NCBI GenBank assembly: GCA_001438005.1
Contig: LIBO01000010.1
Span: forward strand, 1-12,764
Source: Verrucomicrobia subdivision 6 bacterium BACL9 MAG-120507-bin52
GTDB lineage: Bacteria; Verrucomicrobiota; Verrucomicrobiia; Methylacidiphilales; Verrucolacustridaceae
Direction: 5' to 3'
DNA length: 12,764 nt
A program made the translations under genes and the position numbers. The notes beneath the pieces are model-generated. The model was not told where the DNA came from and did not search any database. It saw nothing but the letters and a program-made list of their open reading frames with translations. Positions 1 through 6,207 of this stretch are shown piece by piece. Position 1 is the first letter of the stretch. Each line of letters opens with the position of its first letter.

Positions 1-2273
1 CTCGGTCGCCAATTTCCCTGCCCTAGCTTTTCCAGTGTCAAAGTCTGGTCGAGGGATACCTGCAAAGCGTCGCTTCCATCCCTATGCTGGGCACGAACCG
101 ATAGCTCCTGTATCGCCAGCTTCCCCGTACTGCCGGTCGGCCATGTCGCCTCCGCACTCGCGATCGCCGATGAGAAATCCACCAGACGAGTTTGACTCGA
201 AGTGCCGGTTTCGACCCTCATCGAGCCGTTGAGTTTTGCCTTCACCCGATCCTGCTGCCCTTTTCTCTCGAATTGAAACGAGCCCGAGCCCGCGGCGTCC
301 TGCCACTTCCAGTTCGGCGTGATCAAACCCAAGACAGGCACCAAAAAAGAGGATTCCACCCGCGTCAAATCCATGATGGCCTTGCCCTCTCCACTTGCCG
401 GCGACCAAATTATCGATCCCTGACTCTGCCACAAAACTTGGCCCGATTGCTCCGCCTGCCCCACGATCTCGGGCATCGACCATTGACCGGCCTGGTGAAT
501 CAACTCGGTCGAAGCTCTGCCCTTCCAGGTTGGCACGCCCTGCCCAGCCCAGTGCATGTTGTCTAAAGATAGCGAGGCGAAACCTTTTCCCTGATCCTGC
601 AGATTCCCTGAAAACTCCAAATGTAACTTCGCCTGCCCCGAATCAGGCCACAGTTTGGCGGCGGACCACGCCTGCCCAAACCCTGCTAAACCCACCTCCC
701 CATCCCCCATCACCCAGCCTGACCCCTTCCCCCAATCCCACTCGGCTGTCACTTTCGCCTGCAAATCCTGCGCCCCACCCCCCGCCCACGCCACCTGCAC
801 GATGCCCTCCTCTAAATGCACTTTTTTTGTGCCATCCAAAACCCCCCGAAACTCGATCCCTGCCGTATCCACCCTTGCCTCCCCTTGCAGCCAAAGCCCG
901 CTCGCACGGATCGACCGACAATCCACTTTTCCTTTCAGCTGAACCGTTCCCCCTTGAATCTTTGCGTTTCCTTGAGCCGAAAGTTGGCCTCCCTGGACTT
1001 TGAGTTGTTTGGGGGAAATAAAAAGAGGAGCCACCGTGGCCACTTCCACTCCTTGAAACAGCCACTGCAAAGTCGCCGCCTCGGTTGACGTCGGTACTCC
1101 CCCCTGAAAAGAAAATTGAGCAGGTCGATCCAGGCTCGCCTGGAGATCGGGAGCGATACCTTTTTGCCCCAACTCCAATCGGAAATTTTCCAGGCGCAAC
1201 TCCTCCCTTTCCGCCACCCAACTGCCCGACCCAACTGCCAGTAAATCGGAGGGTCTCGCAGGCCAGGCCAATCCCACGCCCGACACAATCTGAACCCCTT
1301 GCCCTTGAAGTTTGGCACTGCCGAGGATCGGTTGATCGCTTCCCCCCTCAAGTTGAATCTCTCCGCCTATCGTGCCCGCCACCGATTTCACCCCCCGGGT
1401 CTGAAAGAGAATACCGACCACCGCTAAATTCACCGGATCAAGATTCAGATTCATTTCCCAGCTCCCCTTGGAACTCCAACCCCCCACCGCCGTGGCGGCC
1501 ACCTTGGCTCCACCGACACCCTCCCACGATCCATGCACCTTCTCTACTTTCCAATCACCACCCGTCGATACCGTGACCTGCCCGTCCAGAGCCAAGCGGC
1601 AGGGTGCGACGAGATCCAAATGAGCAATGTCCACCACTGTCGCCACGTCTGCGCTGAGCGTTCCGCTCCACCGATCCAACCCAGCTCCCGCCTCACTTTT
1701 CTGCGCCTGAAAACCAATCGAACCAATTCCTTCCTGCTTTTCCGGCCCATTCCATGAAATTTTTTCGACCTTGCCCTGAATCTCCTTCGGCGAACGTCCA
1801 TCCCATCCCTTGGCGTGGGCCTTCACCTCACCCAGAATCCACGCCCCAGCACCTTGTCGAACTCTACCCTCCGTAATCTCCAGCGAGGCCTCCCGTAAAG
1901 AGAAAGGCAGCCTGGGCATCGCCCCACTTTCCGCGCCCTGTTGAATCTCAAGGTCGATCAGCCCGAATTTAAAATCCGCCTGCACAATCTCAGGCCTGCC
2001 TGAAAGCAGACTCTCCAAATCCACCACGACAAAGGCAGAGTCTAAATCGATCCGAGACTTGGCCGCATTCACCGCCTCCAGTCCTTGAATTTCTAACTTT
2101 CCCAATGGGGTCAGACGGGCAGATACAGCCCTAGCTTTCCAGCCCACAGACTTAGCCATCAAAGGCAACGTCACACCGCGAAAGACGTTTGGTTCAAAAA
2201 GGAGACTCGCCACTACCCCGAAAAACGTGCCCAAGGAGATAAGAAGAAGCTTAAAGAACCCTCCGAAATGCAT
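1..2273 (-). CDS. AsmA-like membrane-anchored envelope protein, 3' end beyond the window
   Basis: This is a single open frame of 757 codons with no stop, running off the left edge, so the C-terminus is missing. It starts at ATG 2273-2271. In-frame GTG codons just upstream (for example the one 18 nt before) are possible alternatives, and an in-frame TAA near 2347 limits the frame. Residues about 6-25 form one hydrophobic segment, a likely uncleaved inner-membrane anchor. The rest is low-complexity, beta-rich sequence full of Gly, Gln, Val and Trp, with repeated short pieces of the type LEGGxxQ, VQGGQLSAQG and KLxLEFSGNLxD. This is the texture of AsmA/TamB/DUF3971 proteins, which form long periplasmic beta-groove bridges implicated in lipid transport or outer-membrane assembly. 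I assign the family from architecture and texture, not from a diagnostic motif, so the exact subfamily is open. It diverges from the protease gene. Confidence 0.72.
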   Translation of the reverse strand, partial: MHFGGFFKLLLISLGTFFGVVASLLFEPNVFRGVTLPLMAKSVGWKARAVSARLTPLGKLEIQGLEAVNAAKSRIDLDSAFVVVDLESLLSGRPEIVQADFKFGLIDLEIQQGAESGAMPRLPFSLREASLEITEGRVRQGAGAWILGEVKAHAKGWDGRSPKEIQGKVEKISWNGPEKQEGIGSIGFQAQKSEAGAGLDRWSGTLSADVATVVDIAHLDLVAPCRLALDGQVTVSTGGDWKVEKVHGSWEGVGGAKVAATAVGGWSSKGSWEMNLNLDPVNLAVVGILFQTRGVKSVAGTIGGEIQLEGGSDQPILGSAKLQGQGVQIVSGVGLAWPARPSDLLAVGSGSWVAEREELRLENFRLELGQKGIAPDLQASLDRPAQFSFQGGVPTSTEAATLQWLFQGVEVATVAPLFISPKQLKVQGGQLSAQGNAKIQGGTVQLKGKVDCRSIRASGLWLQGEARVDTAGIEFRGVLDGTKKVHLEEGIVQVAWAGGGAQDLQAKVTAEWDWGKGSGWVMGDGEVGLAGFGQAWSAAKLWPDSGQAKLHLEFSGNLQDQGKGFASLSLDNMHWAGQGVPTWKGRASTELIHQAGQWSMPEIVGQAEQSGQVLWQSQGSIIWSPASGEGKAIMDLTRVESSFLVPVLGLITPNWKWQDAAGSGSFQFERKGQQDRVKAKLNGSMRVETGTSSQTRLVDFSSAIASAEATWPTGSTGKLAIQELSVRAQHRDGSDALQVSLDQTLTLEKLGQGNWRP

Positions 2274-2358
2274 GAAGAGATCATGCCTCACCTTCACCCC
2301 CACTCGCAATCCCTGACAAGTACTCGCCACCCCAAAAAAAACCTCTTAACTAAAAAGG
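2274..2358. promoter_or_regulatory. Divergent intergenic region between AsmA-like gene and protease
   Basis: These 85 bases must hold the promoters for both divergent genes. A run of eight A lies at 2334-2341. A weak -10-like TAACTA lies at 2347-2352, which would place the transcription start about at the GTG of the protease and so give a leaderless mRNA. I see no well-spaced -35/-10 pair on either strand, so promoter positions are uncertain. Confidence 0.35.
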
Positions 2359-2377
2359 GTGCGCGTCGCCCTTTTTA
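2351..2377 (+). promoter_or_regulatory. Inverted repeat over the protease start codon
   Basis: TAAAAAGGG (2351-2359) is exactly complementary to CCCTTTTTA (2369-2377), with a 9-nt loop: a 9-bp stem. The left arm contains the only Shine-Dalgarno-like bases (AAGGG) and the first base of the GTG start (2359-2361). The right arm lies in codons 4-7. In RNA this would hide the initiation region. It could be a translational switch. It also resembles a terminator with a T-run, but no plus-strand gene precedes it in this window. Confidence 0.5.
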
Positions 2378-3207
2378 TCCTCTTGCTCGTCGCCCCAACA
2401 GTCTGGGCCCAAAATGACGCTCCTGATCTCCGGGCCTTGGCCAAGAAAACCCGTCCTGCCGTTTACCTTCTGGTTCTTCAGGACGAGGACGGGAAAACGA
2501 TCGCCGCCGGCACTGGATTCCTGATTTCTGGGGAGGGTCTCTTGGTCACGAATCAACACGTCATCGCGGAAGCGCACACCATCATCGCCAAAGCGGAAAA
2601 TGGGGGCCTTTTTCCAATTCGGCGCGTCGTCGCCTCTGACTCTCGCAACGATCTAGCCCTTCTTCAACTTGAGGGGAAAGATTTGCCCTTTCTCTCCCTC
2701 GCCCCCGACTTCTCCGCCGAAGTCGGCACTCGTGTGGCGATCATCGGAAGCCCCCTTGGGTTAGAGGGCACGCTGACGGAAGGAATCGTCTCGGCCCGAC
2801 GCAGGCTGCCCAAAGAAAATCGCGATGTCCTACAGATCAGTGCTCCCATATCCAAAGGTTCAAGTGGTTCCCCCGTTTTAGACTCCCAAGGTCGAGTCAT
2901 CGGTGTTGCCTCTTTTCTTCTTCAAGATGGCCAATCTCTTAATTTTGCCTCTCCCTCGGAGAAGTTACGCCGCCTATTGAACGCCAACTCACTCACCCCA
3001 AACTCACCTCTGCCTACGCAAACTCAGTCCGCCCAGAACACCACGTACACCGTGAAGTCCGGCGATACCCTCGCCCAAATCTCTCGTACTCTTAAAAAAC
3101 GCGGCGTTTCTGCCTCCGTGGATGAGATCCGTGCCTTGAATCGATTAGCGACCAACTCACTTATCAAGCCGGGGCAGGTTCTCCAAATCCCCCAAGGCCG
3201 GCCTTGA
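2359..3207 (+). CDS. Secreted trypsin-like serine protease with C-terminal LysM domain
   Basis: The product is 282 aa. Residues 1-17 are a typical signal peptide (Arg, hydrophobic core, VWA-Q cleavage site). Residues about 30-205 are an S1C/DegP-like protease domain with the full triad: His67 in TNQHV, Asp98 in RNDLALL, and Ser169 in GSSGSP. No PDZ domain follows. Instead, after a Ser/Thr/Pro/Gln linker (about 210-227), residues 229-277 form one LysM peptidoglycan-binding module (YTVKSGDTLAQIS ... IKPGQVLQIP). I infer a periplasmic or wall-associated protease held on peptidoglycan. GTG 2359 is the only usable start, because TAA at 2347-2349 is in frame just upstream. It has no properly spaced Shine-Dalgarno sequence. 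It overlaps the kinase gene by 4 nt. Family certain; substrate unknown. Confidence 0.93.
   Translation: MRVALFILLLVAPTVWAQNDAPDLRALAKKTRPAVYLLVLQDEDGKTIAAGTGFLISGEGLLVTNQHVIAEAHTIIAKAENGGLFPIRRVVASDSRNDLALLQLEGKDLPFLSLAPDFSAEVGTRVAIIGSPLGLEGTLTEGIVSARRRLPKENRDVLQISAPISKGSSGSPVLDSQGRVIGVASFLLQDGQSLNFASPSEKLRRLLNANSLTPNSPLPTQTQSAQNTTYTVKSGDTLAQISRTLKKRGVSASVDEIRALNRLATNSLIKPGQVLQIPQGRP
3193..3206 (+). promoter_or_regulatory. 14-bp perfect palindrome covering the SD and TTG start of the kinase gene
   Basis: CAAGGCCGGCCTTG is a perfect palindrome. It contains the Shine-Dalgarno-like AAGG (3194-3197) and ends with the TTG start codon (3204-3206). As RNA it can fold as CAAGG, a CCGG loop and CCUUG, masking both signals. 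Ribosomes finishing the protease frame would open it, so this fits translational coupling. GC-rich palindromes of this size can also occur by chance. Confidence 0.45.
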
Positions 3208-4166
3208 AAACCTCCCGGTTCAGCCTGCGCCCGACATCGACAAGGGGCTTCCTTAGCCAGACCTTTTTCGCCAGTCGTGCCGGCGACAGCCGAAACTATG
3301 TGCTGAAGGTCGGACCCGAAATTCCCGAGCGAAGAAAATGGGCCAGGGAACTTCGCGTATTTGCAAGAGAAGTTGCCGCCTACCGTCTACTAGCTCCGCT
3401 CCGTGGCAAGTACTCTCCGAAGATGTACGCCGGGACATCGGCTCATCGGGGCGCAAATGGGCTCCTCCTCATCGAAGAAATTCGTGGCGCTACCTGCCGC
3501 GACCAAATGATTGGCCTCACCCTGCCCGAACTTGCCTCCGTTGCCCGCACGATCGCTCGTCTTCACGCAAAGTTTTGGAATTCCCCTCTGCTGCGACGAA
3601 CCGATGGGTTGCCTTTCCACCGCTACATGCGGGCGCACGAAGTGAGGCGTCATCTTCCCTCTTTCCTGCGATGGACCAGGCGATCGGTGCAAGAGAGACA
3701 CTTTTTCAAACAACTCCCCCAACGTGTCTCTTTGGCCTTAGCCCACTTTCGGAAGCGACCGGCGACTCTTGTCCATGGCGACCTCCGCTCCGACAATATT
3801 TACTTCGGCCGCACCTCGATTCGTTTCATCGACTGGGGTCTTGCACTCGCTGGCCATGGCACGTTCGATCTCGCACGCCTGATCGGTGGCAGTGCTCGCA
3901 CCCCCCTCACCCTTGCTCAACAGATCACGATCTTCGAAGTTTGGCATCGATCCCTTGTCCGCTCTGGGATTTCCAACTACCCGAGACAAAAGGCATGGCA
4001 GGATTACCATCACGCCGTCGCGCTCACCCTGACGATTCCGGTTACTAACGCCCCTACTCTGGCTAGGTTTTCAAGTCGCGGGCAAAAACTTGCCCAGCTG
4101 ATTACGAAAAGATTCCTGCGGTCTGCTCGGGAACTTACCGCTTCAAGCTGCTCAATCCTTCAGTAA
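3204..4166 (+). CDS. APH-type phosphotransferase (aminoglycoside/choline kinase fold)
   Basis: The product is 320 aa with kinase-like motifs of the APH/choline kinase superfamily: Lys35 (YVLKV, ATP-binding), Glu56 (FAREVAAY, possible salt-bridge partner), Brenner's motif HGDLRSDN at 191-198 with catalytic Asp193 and Asn198, and the metal-binding Asp210 in FIDWG. It lacks a signal peptide, so it is presumably cytoplasmic. The substrate cannot be read from sequence; small alcohols, sugars or amino-glycosides are typical for the fold. TTG 3204 is chosen because it overlaps the protease stop (TTGA) and has AAGG 6 nt upstream; no in-frame ATG occurs near the N-terminus. Its 3' end overlaps convergent trpB by 15 bp (4152-4166). 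The tight link with a secreted LysM protease hints at an envelope-related role, but this is inference. Confidence 0.85.
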   Translation: MKTSRFSLRPTSTRGFLSQTFFASRAGDSRNYVLKVGPEIPERRKWARELRVFAREVAAYRLLAPLRGKYSPKMYAGTSAHRGANGLLLIEEIRGATCRDQMIGLTLPELASVARTIARLHAKFWNSPLLRRTDGLPFHRYMRAHEVRRHLPSFLRWTRRSVQERHFFKQLPQRVSLALAHFRKRPATLVHGDLRSDNIYFGRTSIRFIDWGLALAGHGTFDLARLIGGSARTPLTLAQQITIFEVWHRSLVRSGISNYPRQKAWQDYHHAVALTLTIPVTNAPTLARFSSRGQKLAQLITKRFLRSARELTASSCSILQ

Positions 4167-5360
4167 ATATTTTGCCGCCTCGTTCACATCCTTGTCCCCC
4201 CGACCGGACAAGTTGACCAATATAATCTGATCTTTCTTCAGCCGGGGTGCCTCTTTCATGGCAAAGGCCACCCCATGGGCTGTCTCCAGCGCAGGCAAGA
4301 TTCCCTCAATTTTGCCTAAGGTCGAAAAGGCATCCAGTGCCTCATCATCCGTGGCGTAGGTGTATTCCGCCCGACCGATATCCCGCAAGTGGCAGTGCTC
4401 CGGGCCCACTGCGGCATAGTCCAGCCCGGCTGAGACGGAGTGGGTCGATTCAATCTGACCATCCGAATTTTGCAGGAGAAACGATTTCGATCCTTGCAGA
4501 ACACCTAACTTTCCCCCTTGGAAACGAGCGGCATGTCGTCCGGGCTGAATTCCCTCCCCACCCGCTTCTACCCCGACGAGACGAACCTCTGGATCATTCA
4601 AAAACGCATAAAAGATTCCAATGGCGTTACTCCCTCCTCCCACACAGGCGCAAATCACATCGGGCAACCTCTCCTCCCGTTGCATCAACTGGGATCGTGA
4701 CTCCTCTCCGATGACCTTGTGAAACTCCCGCACCATGTAGGGATAGGGATGGGCCCCGTAGGCCGTTCCCAAAACGTAGTGGGTCGTGCGAACATGGGTC
4801 ACCCAATCCCGCATCGCCTCATTCACTGCTTCCTTCAGCGTCTTCTGCCCCGCCGTCACGCCTACTACCTTGGCTCCCAAAAGCCGCATCCGGGTCACAT
4901 TCAAGGCTTGGCGCCGCATGTCCTCCTCTCCCATGTAAATAATACACTCCATCCCATATCGTGCCGCCATGGTGGCCGTCGCCACCCCGTGCTGACCCGC
5001 TCCCGTCTCCGCAATAATCCTCTTTTTTCCCATTCGGCGAGCCAAGATAACTTGTCCCAGAGCATTATTAATCTTATGGGCTCCGGTGTGCAGCAGGTCC
5101 TCCCGCTTAAGATAGATTTTTGCGCCGCCACAATGCTGGGTCAGTCGCTCCGCAAAGTAGAGGGGGGTCGGACGCCCCGTAAAATCCCTGCGCATCTCCT
5201 GTAATTCGTGGAGAAAGGCCGGATCTTTCTGGGCGCGGGCAAACTCAGCCGCCAACTCCTCTAAGGGGGCGACCAAGGTCTCGGGGACATACCTTCCACC
5301 GTAGACACCAAAGTGTCCCGAGGCATCCGGTCCAACTGCGAGAGGGGCTGAAGTAGGCAT
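4152..5360 (-). CDS. trpB: Tryptophan synthase beta chain
   Basis: The product is 402 aa, the usual length. It condenses indole with L-serine to make L-tryptophan, using PLP, normally in an alpha2beta2 complex with TrpA. Visible landmarks are the PLP lysine Lys96 in HTGAHKINN, the general-base region AETGAGQHG with Glu118, the phosphate-binding loop GGGSN at 241-245, and the C-terminal SGRGDKD at 385-391 whose Ser385 contacts the PLP ring. This is the TrpB1 type. It starts at ATG 5360, 64 nt after trpC; the Shine-Dalgarno is weak (AGGG about 12 nt upstream). trpA is not next to it: the downstream neighbour is the convergent kinase gene, so trpA must lie elsewhere. Confidence 0.98.
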   Translation of the reverse strand: MPTSAPLAVGPDASGHFGVYGGRYVPETLVAPLEELAAEFARAQKDPAFLHELQEMRRDFTGRPTPLYFAERLTQHCGGAKIYLKREDLLHTGAHKINNALGQVILARRMGKKRIIAETGAGQHGVATATMAARYGMECIIYMGEEDMRRQALNVTRMRLLGAKVVGVTAGQKTLKEAVNEAMRDWVTHVRTTHYVLGTAYGAHPYPYMVREFHKVIGEESRSQLMQREERLPDVICACVGGGSNAIGIFYAFLNDPEVRLVGVEAGGEGIQPGRHAARFQGGKLGVLQGSKSFLLQNSDGQIESTHSVSAGLDYAAVGPEHCHLRDIGRAEYTYATDDEALDAFSTLGKIEGILPALETAHGVAFAMKEAPRLKKDQIILVNLSGRGDKDVNEAAKYLLKD

Positions 5361-5397
5361 GCAGGGACTCTACCCTAAAAACGGCCTAATGAAACCC

Positions 5398-5421
5398 TCC
5401 TACTTTCCCGGGAAAGTAGGA
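5398..5421. promoter_or_regulatory. 24-bp perfect palindrome between trpC and trpB
   Basis: TCCTACTTTCCC (5398-5409) is followed directly by its exact reverse complement (5410-5421), with the centre at CCCGGG. It begins three bases past the trpC stop and ends 37 nt before the trpB start. No T-run follows on the transcribed strand, so it is not a normal intrinsic terminator. Candidates are a dimeric repressor operator for a separate trpB promoter, an RNA hairpin that sets the trpC:trpB ratio, or an mRNA-processing or stabilising element. Confidence 0.6.
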
Positions 5422-5424
5422 TAG

Positions 5425-6207
5425 TTAACCCCTCAATCGCCTTAGAGCCCCCGCCGGATCTCCATCCCTCATGAGGGTCTCTCCCACTAACACGCAGTAA
5501 ATCCCCTCCGCCTCAACCCGCTTCACATCCTCCCGCGTGCGAATCCCGCTCTCGCTAATTCCCAGACAGTCAGACGGAATTTCAGAGGCCAACTCCTCCG
5601 TCGTCCCCAGATCCACCGCAAAAGTGTGCAAGTTCCGATTGTTAATCCCGATAATATCCACCCCCGCCTCTAAGGCCCGATCCATTTCAGCCAAATCGTG
5701 CACCTCCACCAAAACATCCGACTGAAGGGTTTTGCCCAAATCGTATAAACGCTTCAACTCTTCGTCCGTCAAAGCGGCCACAATCAGTAGAAACGCGTCC
5801 GACCCAGCGGCCACACTTTCATACACTTGCGCCTCGGTCAGAATGAAGTCCTTGCGTAAAACGGGTACCGCCACCTCGGCTCGAACTTGCCGCATGTGGT
5901 CCAAGGATCCCCGAAAATACTCCGCGTCGGTCAGAACCGAAATCGCTCCCGCCCCCCCTGCCTCATACAACTTTGCCTGCGCCACCGGATCATAAGAGGT
6001 AACAATCGATCCCGCCGTTGGCGAGGCCGCCTTACACTCCGCAATCACGGTCACAATGCCAGGTTGAAAAAGGTTCGACCGAAACCCGCGAAAATCGTTT
6101 CTGAGGAGAGCCTGCCGTCGAAACTCCCCCTTCATGCTCTCAATCGCCGCCGCCTCTTGGCGCTTGGTTGCCAGAATCTCCGCTAACCGATCGGCGCCGC
6201 TCTTCAT
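5425..6207 (-). CDS. trpC: Indole-3-glycerol phosphate synthase
   Basis: The product is 260 aa, a monofunctional TIM-barrel enzyme that closes CdRP to indole-3-glycerol phosphate in tryptophan synthesis. Family motifs appear in order: IAECKAASP (Glu57, Lys59, Ser62), the catalytic lysine region VLRKDF (Lys119), LVEVH (Glu168), GINNRNL (189-193) and GISESGI (218-222). The frame stays open upstream to 6381, but ATG 6207 is the right start: homology begins there, it makes an ATGA overlap with the prfB stop, and AGGAGG lies 7 nt upstream (plus-strand 6215-6220). That SD lies in the Glu codons that end prfB. The protein contains no tryptophan. It is not fused to TrpF. Confidence 0.98.
   Translation of the reverse strand: MKSGADRLAEILATKRQEAAAIESMKGEFRRQALLRNDFRGFRSNLFQPGIVTVIAECKAASPTAGSIVTSYDPVAQAKLYEAGGAGAISVLTDAEYFRGSLDHMRQVRAEVAVPVLRKDFILTEAQVYESVAAGSDAFLLIVAALTDEELKRLYDLGKTLQSDVLVEVHDLAEMDRALEAGVDIIGINNRNLHTFAVDLGTTEELASEIPSDCLGISESGIRTREDVKRVEAEGIYCVLVGETLMRDGDPAGALRRLRG

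Noticed and set aside
395..1576. Plus-strand ORFs of 202 and 163 aa rich in Pro and Ser opposite the AsmA-like gene
   Set aside because: They are shadows of the uninterrupted minus-strand frame (757 codons). Their Pro/Ser richness is simply the complement of Gly/Trp/Gln-rich coding, and no family features appear.
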